This document shows, piece by piece, positions 22,641 through 34,076 of a DNA stretch of 64,000 nucleotides. The notes under the pieces are model-generated. The model ran no database searches. It had not been told where the DNA came from and was given only the letters and a program-made list of their open reading frames with translations. The translations under genes and the position numbers were made by a program. Positions within the stretch are counted from its first letter, which is position 1. Each line of letters opens with the position of its first letter. The stretch is from NCBI GenBank assembly GCA_014058105.1, contig JACGCM010002535.1:2604001-2668000 (forward strand), read 5' to 3'. This DNA comes from Kingdonia uniflora (Eukaryota > Streptophyta > Magnoliopsida > Ranunculales > Circaeasteraceae).

Positions 22641-23295
22641 TGATCTATATCTATGTCACTTGAAGCGGGTACGGGAAACAAACGATACATAAACGAAAAC
22701 GTCAAATATTTGTTATACGAAACGAATGCACGAGAGAGCGATAAATTGAAGCAAATAGGGAAACGAATATTGAAACGTAAACAAATTCGAACTAGGAAAC
22801 AAGTAAGAATTTTCGAAATAAGTAAAGAGTGATGATTTTTTATAGTAGAGAGGTCAAGATACAAAGACAATGTTTGTTAATTTAGTCAAGAGGGGAGAGA
22901 ATACGAAAGGTTAAGTATGTTTAAGGCTTCATTTCTCAATAAGATTTAGTTATAAAATAGTATTTATAGGTTTGAGTGTTTTTTTCATCTTTTTTTATGG
23001 GTATAAGAACATCAAATCACATATACGACCGTTATTTCACATTCGTTTTGATATATGAATTTTAAAAGTTTTCCAAATCAAACCAAAATCCGCTTCAAAA
23101 AATGAATCACGCGAATCAAAAATCAAATCATGGGCGTTTTCATACCGAATTACAGTCAAATTGAAACCCGAATCATATTCGTTACCCGACGTTTCCCGAA
23201 TTCGGGGAAACCAAATCACACCCGTTTCCCAAAATGGTTTCCCCATAAACGTTTAGGAAGAGGGGAAACGCGTTTCCCCGAAACATAGATTTATA
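22640..23295. mobile_element. MITE-like foldback element with GGGAAAC-rich ends
   Basis: The left end has CTATGTCACTTGAAGCGG and TACGGGAAAC. The right end, read in reverse complement, has CTATGTTTCGGGGAAACG. The interior repeats GGGAAAC / GTTTCCC and CGAAT motifs in both orientations. It is non-coding. It fits a non-autonomous DNA transposon of about 650 bp, but the target duplication is not clear. Confidence 0.45.
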
Positions 23296-23526
23296 CTAAA
23301 TAAACTAGTTTATGAGCACTGCGAGGTGAAAGATGAGCCAATTTGAGGCCCATTAGTTACTAACCCAAGTCCACTCATGTGCCCCACAACACATCTTTTT
23401 TTTTCTTCTGTAGTTTTGTTGAATACGAGACAGCTGCTAATGACTTTAATATTTTTGGGTTGGTCAATGGTCAGTCTTTACCCAATTCAAACCCAAAAAT
23501 GGTATAATAAGTATTTAATACATATC
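23296..23526. other. Short spacer, nothing recognised
   Basis: No gene, repeat or element end was identified here. Confidence 0.4.
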
Positions 23527-23773
23527 TGTTAGGAGTTGGGTCCAAGCCCAAGCTAGGAACCCAACAGGGTTGGGGTGTCTTATTATAACTCCGATAGGGT
23601 TATGGGAAGAGTTTGAGTAGGTTAGGTAACTTTGTTGTAGGGTTATCCTTATATTACTGTATTACGTACAAATAATACTATTCAGAATCAATAAAAAATC
23701 ATCTCTTCTCACTCTCATTTTGTTCTTATGATATAGAGCTGTTAGTATACTCTATATCGATTATCTCTCAACA
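23527..23773 (+). repeat. 5' LTR of the decayed copia element
   Basis: It begins TGTTAGGAGTTGGG and ends TCTCAACA (TG...CA ends), 247 bp, and is directly followed by the primer-binding site. It is assigned from end motifs and the adjacent primer site, not from a second copy. Confidence 0.7.
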
Positions 23774-25588
23774 TGTTATTAGCACGCAAGCTCTAGGAAC
23801 GAGGAGAATAGAAAAGCAGTCTTTAATCAAAGTTTTCAGTGAAACCTTGCGATCAAAAAGAGTATTTTACAATTTTTGAATGCATATTCAATTATTTGCT
23901 ATTCTATACTATATGATAGATTATGATGGGTCAAAAACATATTTTCTCTTCTTTTTTTTTCGGATTAAAATTTAGGATTTTTGATATTTATTTATCCTTA
24001 AAAAAGGGCTATATTCAAACATGAATATCTTTCTCTGTGGACATCGGATAGAGGCGAGACCACTTCGATTGGATATCCTACTCCGAGAGCTTTCCAATGG
24101 TATAAGGCACGTCTCAGGGAGATGTTCTAATCGCTAAAAAACTAGAGTTGAAACTGTGCAGTTTACAGCCAAAAATGACATTTTTTTTGTCGATGACGTC
24201 AGCAAAGATATTATATTATTATATTAATTATTTTTTATTTTTAATAATTATCTGATGTGACGTCATCATTATCCACTGTGACGTCACCAGTGACACGTGT
24301 CAAGGACACGTGGCATGGTACGTGCGTGGCGCGTGGTAGTAACCAGAGGTGACAAATGGCAATCACCGGAGACAGGCACCGACCGGACGACGGAAGTTTG
24401 CCGAAATATATGTCAGACGGCCACCGTAATATTCGCTGGACGGCCACCGGAGCAGTGACATGGCAAACACGTGTGCAACCTGTGCGTGTGGCACGTGTGA
24501 TAGACATGTGTGCATCTCGTGCGTATGGCACGTGTGACCTGTGCGTGCGTGGCAAGTAGCAGACCGGTTCAGATGAGTCAACCCAGTTCAGGCCTTGACC
24601 TAAACCAAATCAAACCGGTCCAGACACTAAAACGGCTATAAATAATCCATTTTTTGGTCAAATTGAGCCTATTTTAAAAAAAAAAATCCTATTGACTGAA
24701 CATACCCCGTGAGGGACCCATTTTGAGTTTTCTTTATGAAAAACATTTTTTAAAATTATTTGGGAATAGGTGACTCGTATAGGAATATTGGATCGCTTAT
24801 ATGTGATATAAGTAAATGGTGTAATACCTATTTAAGTATCTTACGATAGCTAATAAAATATTACTGGTATGCCCCTAAAATACTAATTATAATGATCAAG
24901 GATCATAAATAATACGAAACCAAGACTAATTTAACATACGACTCGGAGTCATATCTAAATTATAGTTAATTGTCACAGACAAATAACTAGAGCTCAATTG
25001 GGAATTGACTTAGTCTTATTTCTAAAAACTTGGTGTCTGAAGAACTAATTTTTTGTATCTAGGTGCAATTAGATGTTACATGATAATATTTAGAGGTATA
25101 TAAGTACTGATAGCAATCCATAGTACCCTAGAATGTTAGTTTAAAGATAGGCATAATCAACTTATCTTGTGAACCCAACAAACTTCAGGGTGGGACCACT
25201 TGTCAGCTAAACATCTAATACCCTTCATATTCATAGTAAATGACTCATTTGGCTAGAATATACAAACCTTTAGAGAACTCAAGAGCTTAGAACACCCTAG
25301 TTCTCAGAATAAGGATAACGCATATCTAGTGGTTTTGAATAGCAATCTTGGATAATATTCTATTGAAACGCACACCTAAAATTAAGTTCGTCATTTTTAC
25401 AGGGTAAAATTGGGGATTGAATTATTAAAAAAGAATTTCATGAGTTTTAGAATATGAACAAAGTTCAACTATAAAATGATTGAGAATAATTTATTTATTG
25501 TTATTCTAAGTACTATAATCTGTCTTTAATACATTTGATATGTTTATCAAGAATTGTTACTGATTACAATCTGTATCTTGCAATACAG
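23774..25588 (+). other. Untranslated leader of the copia element, with a CACGTG cluster
   Basis: It is mostly AT-rich and non-coding. The section 24240-24600 is unusually G+C-rich and contains at least five CACGTG or near-identical hexamers within ACACGTGT / GCACGTGTG contexts, with short tandem-like phrases (GTGCGTGTGGCACGTG). No open frame can be supported. Confidence 0.5.
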
Positions 25589-26561
25589 ATGTCTGCGAGA
25601 CTCAAAAATGTTAAATTTCTATTATTGTTGCTCACTGGAGCCAATTACCTCACTTTGGTGCATTGATGCTGACTTATTCTTGAAGTCTCTTGGTCTGTAG
25701 AAGACCATCGTCATTGGCAACAAGGAAGATCCCATGGATAAAGCAAGGGCTTTGTTTATCCTCCATCATCATATTCAGGATGACCTGAAGACTGGATACC
25801 TTAACAAGGTTGAGCCAGCTGACCTATGGGCAAGCATTAATTGGCGTTATGGTCAGTAAAAGACCATTATACTCCCCAAGACTATGCACTAATAGAACAA
25901 CCTTAGGTTCTAAGATTTTAGGACGGTCATTGATTATAACTCAGCAGTCCATAAAATCACTTCTACACTTGAGCTGTATAAGAGGAAGGTCACTGATGCT
26001 GAAATGGTAGAAAAGACTATATCAACTTTTTATGCTAGTAATATTGCGCTCCAGAGGCAATATCGGCGAGAGAACATCATGACTCATGAAGTCTTGATTC
26101 AGGTACTGCTCCTCTCTGAGCAGAATGACGAACTTCTGATAAAGAATCATGATATGCGGCCTTCTGGGAGTGCGTCGTTACCTACGTCAAATAATGTTCA
26201 GTTTTGGGGAAATAACTCTGCATGTCAAGGACGAAGATATTGAAGGGGAAGGGGAGAATACCAGGGGTACAGGAAAGGCGGGAACCAGAAGCCCTTTAGC
26301 CCTAGGAGAGGTAAAGGATTTGAGAAATCCTAGACACTAGGCAATGTGAAGAAGGAAAAGAAGACTGATCAGGGATTTACTTGCTTTAACTGCGGTGACA
26401 CGGGACATTGGGCACGGGAATGCCATGCACCACGGGTGGCTACAAGTGATATAGTCCAAACCTACCATGCAGTTGTTGACACTAATTCTACCCCTGTGAA
26501 GGTTGTAACGCCAGACTTCTTTGACAACACTGATCCCATCATGGATCAACATACGGAGTAA
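25589..26561 (+). pseudogene. Copia gag (UBN2-type with CCHC zinc knuckle), broken
   Basis: It starts MSARLKNVKFLLLLLTGANY. In shifting frames it gives phrases typical of this gag: KTGYLNKVEPADLW, VIDYNSAVHKI, MVEKTISTFYASNIALQRQY and LLSEQNDELLIKNHDMRPSG. The knuckle CFNCGDTGHWAREC is near 26382-26423. Stops (e.g. in the IILPKT stretch) and frameshifts show decay. The open end runs to TAA at 26561. Gag packages element RNA in virus-like particles. Confidence 0.75.
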
Positions 26562-29088
26562 TTTGTAATAATTTCTCCATAGACATGTGATGTCACATTA
26601 GAAAGAACACTATTAGTTTCTTTTATAGAACAAACTTGATTTACTTTTTGTTGTCAGTATTTTTGATTTTGTTGGGAACATATTATTTATATTTTAATAA
26701 AGTGCCCGTGACATACATGAGATTTATTTCGTTCTAATAAATTGTGATTATTCAAATTTATTGCTTGGGAAATAGTTAATTCTATGTATAATAGTTGATC
26801 TACTATATACAGTCAGCCTATAGATCTACCTGCTCATTGAGCATGACTGATAATCGGATGAGTGGCGACACATGTCTAAGACACATTAGTACCGCGCACT
26901 CGCTCCTTTTTGAGATATGCATATATTTATTGTCTGACCTTGTACATCGGGGATGGAACAGATATCATTGGCATAACCAACATGATAGAACGAACTGGAT
27001 GCATCACGCTATTACTCTCTAACGGTACGATACATGGTATCAAGTCCACTTTATAAACTGGTAAATCCAACTGGATTTTACTGAATTTAGGGAGATACAT
27101 GATAATACTTATCACGTAATGACTATTGGAGAAAATGGCAGACAAGGTTTTGTGTATTCACTCCATGTCTAATGGTTAGAACACGCTATTGGAACAGTTT
27201 TCAATACACTCCTCAAGGCTCGGATAGTGAGGGGGATTATCAGGATTACATCTCAACTTTCATTAAAAGGAGATAAGATCTAAAGAGTGTACGTGTAACG
27301 ATTACTTTCAAGTAAAGTCTATTATTTCATCCTAGTATAACCAAGATGGAGTGGGATCTCCAGCCTTTGCTCCAAACACATCTATGGAGACACATGTTGA
27401 TCTTTCCATCCACATAGTGGCCCACTTGAATATTTATGGTCATTAAAGACGCATCTAAGAGATAGTTTTACGTTTGCCTACTCATAAAATCAAGGAATGC
27501 AACGTTAGCACGACTTCTCACTTATATCATTTGATTGCAGCCTCAGTTCCTGGATTAACCGATCAAAGTCGATCGATGCGACTTGATGGGGGCTTAGGAG
27601 TTAGACTCATAGGTTTTTGATAATTATTTTACCGCTAAATGTGATAGATGATTGAGCATCGTGAGTACCCCTTACCATACCTAACTCGGGATTGGCGGAA
27701 AACCTAATTAAGTCATTTAGGATAATCGCTAGGCTACTGTTATTATAATCATAGCTTCCGGCTAGTGTATGGGATATGCATTATTGCTCCCACAACACTT
27801 ATTAGGGTTCGTCCCTTAGTAAATCATCAAATTATTTTTTCCCAAAAACAACTAGGGTCAGAGCCCGGTGTCGCCCATTGACGAACATTTGGATGTTCCG
27901 TACAGGTGCCAATCACACCACAATGTATGAAAATGGGACTCTCAACGTCGGTCTTGTATTATGTGGGTTATAATTTGCATTTATCACTAAATATTTGAAC
28001 CCAATGGTGATATATATACTACAAGGCAGATAATTATCACTTTGATGAGACGATATTCCTAGCATTGGGGGGAGATATGACAGTCAATGTTGAGGATGTT
28101 TCCAAGAGTTCTTGGAAAATACCATCGTTGTCTCATCTAGATCCCTATAAATATGTTAGGTGACAATAAGGTTTAACGGATTACAAACCTCTAATAGATC
28201 GTAAATGAATTGCTAGACACATTCACAGATACTATTAAAGTACCGTAAGTATATGTACCTACAAGTAATACACCTACATAGCATAACATTCCGGGGGAAC
28301 TAGTACCGCAACAGAATATTCCAGGAGAATTAGTATATCAAACGAATCTGAGGCTCATGCTTAGTGCAGAGCACCGTTAGAAGAAAGTATTATGAGCCGG
28401 GAGAGCTGCAGAATAAGGGACAAATATGACTAATGGTGTAGTTGGTTCATCGAGGACCCATCGACGAGGCAATAGTAGCTACGCGATCAGTTGATATATT
28501 ATGAGACTAGCCCAGCGTAGCATATATGCGTATGATAATAAGATCTCGATCTATTAAAAGTCTGTAATAAGTACAACGTAGGATCGTTCAGTAGAGATTT
28601 GTCGACAAGGTATTCATATTTGCTGCTGTGCTCGCCATAAAGGATGAGGATTCAGAACAACTTATTGTAAATGACTTTATGTTGTTGTACATTAGCAAAA
28701 GTGGGCGCCTAGGATAAGCTATCAAGTTGTAAACGACTGTATGTTATTGTACATTACTGATCAATCTATCAAATTGTCGAGGATAAGCTAGACATGCATC
28801 TTATGTAAATACCGTGTATCTACATGGGAAACTAGATACGAATATCTGGATGAAGCTATCCGGGGAGGTATAAGCTTTTTGAAGCAATTAATCCCTACAC
28901 ACGAGGTGTATACGTAATAAAACTGGAAAAGTTATTGTTGACTTGAAACAATCACGACCAATGAGACATAGTAAGTTGACTGAGCATTTGAAGATCGAGG
29001 ACTTTGCAAATATCTTTATTTGTTCATGCGTTATAATTTAGAATACATAAATTAGCTTCAGTATCATCATAACAATGTACTAAATGAT
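26562..29088 (+). other. Degenerate middle of the copia element
   Basis: This should hold protease, integrase and the first part of reverse transcriptase, but I could not read a convincing motif in any frame. No other gene is seen. Confidence 0.4.
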
Positions 29089-30045
29089 TTGAATATCATT
29101 AGACCTCCGGGGGAGATCGCGAGAGCCGCCAAATACCTTGGGAAGGAATTTGAAATACAAGACCTTAAGAAATCAAGTAGTGTCTCGATTTGTAGATCGA
29201 ACATATTGATAGTGGCATACTCGTACACCAAACAATATATATCGAAAGAGTTATCTAACACTTCGATATGGTTGCAGCACACAGTGTTAAGTCATTTATT
29301 GCGTGTCCATCACTTGGGTGTGAACAATGACATCTTTCACCATCCTGATGGGGGGAGAAACAACTAGGGTTGTGACGCCATAACTAGGAGGTGTTTTGCT
29401 ATAAGTAGCTGGGTAGACTAGACCCAATGACACATTCACAGTGAACTGTTTGGCTTGCCATAGTTCTATTCCTATCCAAAGGCACTGGATTGAGGTCAGG
29501 CACATACTGAGGTATCTAATTGGTATGAAAGACTGGGATCTGTTCTACTCGAAATGGTAAACGTAAAAGTATAGAGTACACCGATACAAAATACTTCTCA
29601 GACCCACATAGAGGCCATTGTCAAATAGAATATGTATTTATGTACATGGATACATAAAGATTCTTGGAGATCGATAAAGCAGACGGCGGTAGCTACACCT
29701 CGAACCACGAAGATTCTTGCACTTCATAAAGCTGGCAAAGAATGATGGTTGCGCTTCAAGACACATCTCATCAACCAATGTTGTGGCGTGCTCTATCCAA
29801 GATAAAACATCGACTATGTATAAAGATAATTCAGCTTGCATCATTCAAATCAATGGCGATTTATCAATGGCGACATAACGAATCATATTTCGTAGAAGCC
29901 ATTCTAACCTTATGAATTATAAAAAGCGAATGAGATTAGCGTTGTTGAAGATATTTCAGAAGACATCTTTGTAGATCCATGCACGAAGACTCTTGCACCA
30001 TTTATGTTCAAGCGGCTAGTACACGGAATCGACATGTAGAAAATT
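29089..30045 (+). pseudogene. Copia pol remnant: reverse transcriptase palm and RNase H tail
   Basis: The frame at 29089-29367 reads NIIRPPGEIARAAKYLGKEF and EIQDLKK, then HHLGVNNDIFHHPDGG, matching the end of the copia reverse transcriptase region. Pieces near 29985-30040 match the final RNase H part. Between them, frames are broken many times. It cannot be expressed as a protein. Confidence 0.65.
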
Positions 30046-30267
30046 TATTTATCAATATCTCAGGGAGATCGACGTCAGGGGGAGTAGTCCCAACCTAACG
30101 TGGACACATGCGTGTTGTATTTTTTTTTTCCTGATAACACAATTTTTATCCTAGGAGGTTTTACTGGCTAGAGGTTTTGACGAGGTAATATATACGCATC
30201 CACAACCCATACAGGGCATAAAATTGTACTCTTTCCCTGCACAGCTTTTTGCCCAAGGGGGTTTTTA

Positions 30268-30514
30268 TGTCCCGATTTGAGTGCCCAAGTGTTAGACGTT
30301 TGTTTATTTTTTAATCGTACACTTAAGGTTTAGGCACCCAATTGTTTTTTTTTTTAAATTCAAATCGGGCGCCTAACAATTAGGAGCCTGATAAAAAAAA
30401 TCAAAAAAAATGAAACAGGCGCCCAACATTGGTACTGTTGGATGAAATTGGACCTTACTCAGTTAAATTTTGGTTTTTTTCATCCAACTAAGTGAGGTAC
30501 TTTAGGAGATGCTT
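30268..30514 (-). mobile_element. Truncated MITE, same family as 35514-35922
   Basis: The right end (CTAAGTGAGGTACTTTAGGAGATGCTT then TTA at 30515-30517) is the inverted equivalent of the left end of the complete MITE at 35514. Shared inner blocks include GGGCGCCTAAC and GGATGAAATTG. The outer ~150 bp of the other end is missing. The break point coincides with the truncated 3' end of the copia element. Confidence 0.75.
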
Positions 30515-31058
30515 TTACAGTGATGTATTGCGTGTTGAATGAAGTTTATTTTATTGAATTTGGTGTTGGTAAATTTGTGTAAATGACAACAAACACGACC
30601 AGTCGAATTGACCACTCGACCAACCTGATTGACCAACTCGAATACCTTTGGTCATTTGGTTCGCCCGACGTGTAGGCAAACTTTGGGTTGGTCACAACCA
30701 ATAATTTTTAACCCGAAGTTGGGTTGGGTTGGTCATAGGCAAAACAACCAAAGTCACGGCCAGGATCTGGCACTCTTAAAAACCCGTCCAACCTAACCGA
30801 TATGCAACCCTAGCTATCACCGGCATCGTAGGCTCTTATAGCCAATTTAAAAAAAAAAAGAAAAGAGAAATCTGCAATTTTGAAGACCAAGGTAAGTCCA
30901 TAAGTTAGCGAGTCACGTAGGCGTAAAATCAGAAAATAAATAAATAAAAATATATGACATATAGCCAAAAGTAAAAAAATGGTAATTTTCAGGGTGGGGA
31001 TGGATGTCATTTTTTTATATTATTTAATTTAATTTAAAAATAAATAAATAAATTGTTG

Positions 31059-31170
31059 TGCGCCAATTCAATTGACATTTTTTATATTTTTTTAAATAAT
31101 AAAAAAATAAAAAATAAAAAATAAAAAATAATAATAAAAAATAATAAAATATATATATTGAATTGGCGCA
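31059..31170. mobile_element. Small palindromic AT-rich element
   Basis: A perfect 14-bp inverted repeat (TGCGCCAATTCAAT at 31059-31072, its complement at 31157-31170) encloses 84 bp made almost only of A and T. It may be a tiny MITE or the core of a larger foldback. Confidence 0.6.
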
Positions 31171-32285
31171 TGTATTTTTTAATAAAATAATTTTTTAATA
31201 ACAAAATATTTTTTAATAATTCATTACGCTGGCCTCACTGACAATCTGACTTGAACTGACTCACCACAGATAGCCACTGATTTTATCGAAATTAGTGCGA
31301 TTTGAGTAATAACTATCCTAGAAAAAAGATTTTTAATGAAATTGGATCGCTAACATAGTGATGAGGAGCCTACCCCTCATATTATAATATGCTAAAACTC
31401 AAAATCAACACAAAACTCGAAACTATTAGTAGTATATGTCACGTGGTCTGCATTCTCAGCAAATTAAAATGCGTGGGACCTGTTGTACTCTGTTTTACTT
31501 TAAAAAAGAAGAAGAAAAGGATTTCCGTAAGTTCATTATATTTTGTCATTTCCACAATTTGGAGCAGTGGTTCTGGCAAAAATGGACGGGTCTTGTTCAG
31601 GCTAGGATGTTCAAAATATAATTGTCTCAAAACTCAAGTCTTGAAACTGGATTACATGAGTGTCTCAAGATACCAAAAACATATGCTCCAAAAATATCAT
31701 AGTGCTCAGCTAGAATGTATCCGATGATATTCGACCATAAGTTGGAGGATATAATCGATGGCCTGTCGATAAGTGAGGGCTTTATATAGTTGAGACATAA
31801 AGATTTGTTGGTGGACATACTTTTCCAAAAAACTAAAGCAACATAGATATGGGCTTTTTAGATTTTACCCCTAAATAAGTTGGCATATTCAAGATTGCTC
31901 CCCAAAGTTTCAAAATATTGTGGCTCTGAAACCACATGCTCGTCCTGTTCAAAGAGTTGACCTCTTTTGACTTGGCCGAAAGAAATAATGTGAAGTACTA
32001 AACTATTAACACTCTGGCATAAATCTAGATTGGGAGTATATTAGGCAATTTATCAGAATTTGCGGTCAATTCTCTGAACCGAAGAGCATATATATGCGGT
32101 TGTTTGGGGTGGTGAACCACAATATTTTGCAACTTTAGGAGTAATTGCAAATATAGCCACTTATTTGGGGACAAAGTCCATAAAAAAATATACATAGATA
32201 TATTAGCACAAATGAAGACTTTAGAAGTACAAAGAAAGTGAGAGTTATCTATACAGAGGCTCATACCTACCCAATCAATCATCCC
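31171..32285. other. Upstream region of the D14 gene
   Basis: It is AT-rich. Open frames at 31389-31727 and nearby have no domain and overlap on both strands, so they are not called. No transposon end was recognised between 31171 and the D14 TATA box. Confidence 0.4.
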
Positions 32286-32292
32286 ATATAAA
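32286..32292 (+). promoter_or_regulatory. TATA box candidate of the D14 gene
   Basis: ATATAAA lies about 85 bases before the chosen start codon, leaving room for a short 5' UTR that contains two earlier in-frame ATGs (32308 and 32356). Confidence 0.5.
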
Positions 32293-32376
32293 CCCATCCA
32301 TCCATCAATGTTCTCATCTTCCCCATCCATCAATCACACCACAAAATCTCCCTTCATGCCTACCATTTCCTCTCAA

Positions 32377-33255
32377 ATGGGTATCAATCTCCTCGAAGCC
32401 CTCAACGTTCGCGTAATCGGAAACGGCGAAAATATCCTTGTTTTCGCCCACGGCTTTGGCACCGATCAATCGGCTTGGAACCGTATTCTCCCTTTTTTCA
32501 TCCCACACTTTCGAATCATTCTTTACGATCTAGTTTGCGCTGGAAGCGTTAATCCTGATTATTTTGATTTTCGCCGATACACTACTCTTGACTCATATGT
32601 TGATGACCTTCTAAATATACTCGACGCTCTTCGTGTTGATAGATGTGCTTACGTTGGTCACTCTGTCTCGGCAATGATTGGTATCTTAGCCTCTATTCGT
32701 CGACCCGAGCTCTTCACCAAGCTCGTACTCATTGGCGCCTCACCGAGGTATAATAATAACTACACGGCCTTAAATACATTTACGACATTTTATCAATATT
32801 GAAGGATGGAACATTATTTTTGCAGGTTTTTGAATGACAATGATTACCACGGAGGGTTCGAGAGGGGAGAGATAGAAGAAGTATTCACAGCGATGGAGGC
32901 AAATTATGAAGCATGGGTGAGTGGGTTTGCCCCACTAGCAGTAGGAGCGGACGTACCAACAGCGGTTCGTGAGTTCAGCCGGACATTGTTCAATATGAGA
33001 CCCGATATATCACTTTTCGTTTGTAGGACAGTTTTTAATAGTGATTTGAGAGGACTATTAGGGATGGTTAGAGCGCCTTGTTGTATAATTCAAAGTGCGA
33101 AAGATGTGTCTGTGCCTGTGAAGGTAGCAACTTACCTTAAGACCCATTTGGGTGGGCGAAACACAGTGGAGATTTTACGCACAGAAGGACATTTGCCTCA
33201 TCTTAGTGCTCCGACTTTGTTGGTTCAGGTTCTTCGTCGAGCGTTGTCACGGTGA
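32377..33255 (+). CDS. D14: Strigolactone receptor D14 (alpha/beta hydrolase)
   Basis: D14 binds and hydrolyses strigolactones, then recruits an F-box protein (MAX2/D3) to degrade SMXL/D53 repressors and so limit shoot branching. Exon 1 is 32377-32747 and exon 2 is 32826-33255, separated by a 78-bp GT-AG intron, giving 266 codons, the normal D14 length. The triad is visible: Ser96 in GHSVS, Asp217 in SAKDVS, His246 in EGHLP. Family blocks [38 protein letters not shown] and [13 protein letters not shown] are all present, pointing to D14 rather than KAI2. I chose the ATG at 32377 because [13 protein letters not shown] matches the family start; in-frame ATGs at 32308 and 32356 would add 23 or 7 residues. 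FVCRTVF has Cys190 where I recall Ser in relatives. It looks functional. Confidence 0.93.
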
Positions 33256-33824
33256 GGAGGTCCTACAGATATAGATATATGAGAGGAATAACTGGAGAGA
33301 TGTTGACACGTGGCTAATAATTTGTGGGTTATATAGTCCTTGCATTTGGGACCATAAAAATTTCTAAAGATAAGGTTAAGGATAAGATTCCGACGTGGAC
33401 ATTGTTGGGTCTATCTTTTTTGGGTTGTGTTTTTGGAAATTAAGCTAAGACTTGAATTTTGAGTTTGCCAACATGAATGTTAGGTATATTTTTTTCTTCA
33501 AACACAACATTTTTTTCTTCTTCTCAAAAGATCTAGATTGATATGCAAAGAAAATCTAAAGTACAGAAAGCGGAGGAGAGAGATACCATGAAGGAACCAA
33601 ACCCCAAGCCTAATAGAAATTACATTTGAACTACTCTAAAGTATTCTCTTCCATTTTTTTCAATCTCCTTAAGGAATTCGGGTCTTCCAAAGTGCCAAAT
33701 CTCTTCCAAATTCTCAAGGTCCGCCTCTTTCTTTCAAAGATCATCTGCACAAAAATTTGCCTCCCTCCAAATACACAAAGATCTGATACAAACTTTGGGA
33801 AAAACTTTATCCTATATTGAGATA
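33256..33824. other. 3' UTR of D14 and spacer
   Basis: This is non-coding and AT-rich; short open frames here show no domain. It ends at the left LTR of a TRIM element. Confidence 0.5.
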
Positions 33825-34076
33825 TATAATCCCACATTAGGCACATAGAGTCTTGAACCTCAAAATATAAGATACTGGGGCAACTTCTCTCTGCCAATTG
33901 GTTTTGAGATGGAACCTCCGGTTCTAATTTGGTATCAGAACGAGCTTTCTTCCACGTGCTACTCCGCGTCATTGAGCTCAAAAATTACGCCGTGAGGGGG
34001 CGTATTGAGATATATAGTTTCACATTAGACACATAGAGCCTTGAACCTAAAAATATAAGATAGTGGGACTACTACT

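Larger units (their letters stand above)
23527..30267 (+). mobile_element. Decayed Ty1/copia LTR retrotransposon, 3' end lost
   Basis: A 5' LTR (23527-23773) is followed at once by TGTTATTAGCACGC, a copia-type primer-binding site. Then come a long leader, a gag with UBN2 and zinc-knuckle parts (25589-26561), a heavily mutated middle, and recognisable late-pol pieces: KYLGKEFEIQDLKK near 29125-29170, and a tail near 29985-30040 reading DPCTKTLAPFMFKRLVHGID. The sequence after this is typical of the copia 3' untranslated part but stops at about 30267, where it meets a truncated MITE. No 3' LTR was found. Confidence 0.75.

Noticed and set aside
30040..30267. Possible 3' LTR of the copia element
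   Set aside because: No match to the 23527-23773 LTR was seen; the text looks like internal 3' untranslated sequence cut short.
31389..31727. Open frame of 112 codons upstream of D14
   Set aside because: Overlapping open frames exist on both strands in low-complexity DNA, with no domain.
32308..32376. Upstream in-frame ATG codons as the D14 start
   Set aside because: They would add 7 or 23 residues that D14 relatives lack; the ATG at 32377 matches the family N-terminus.
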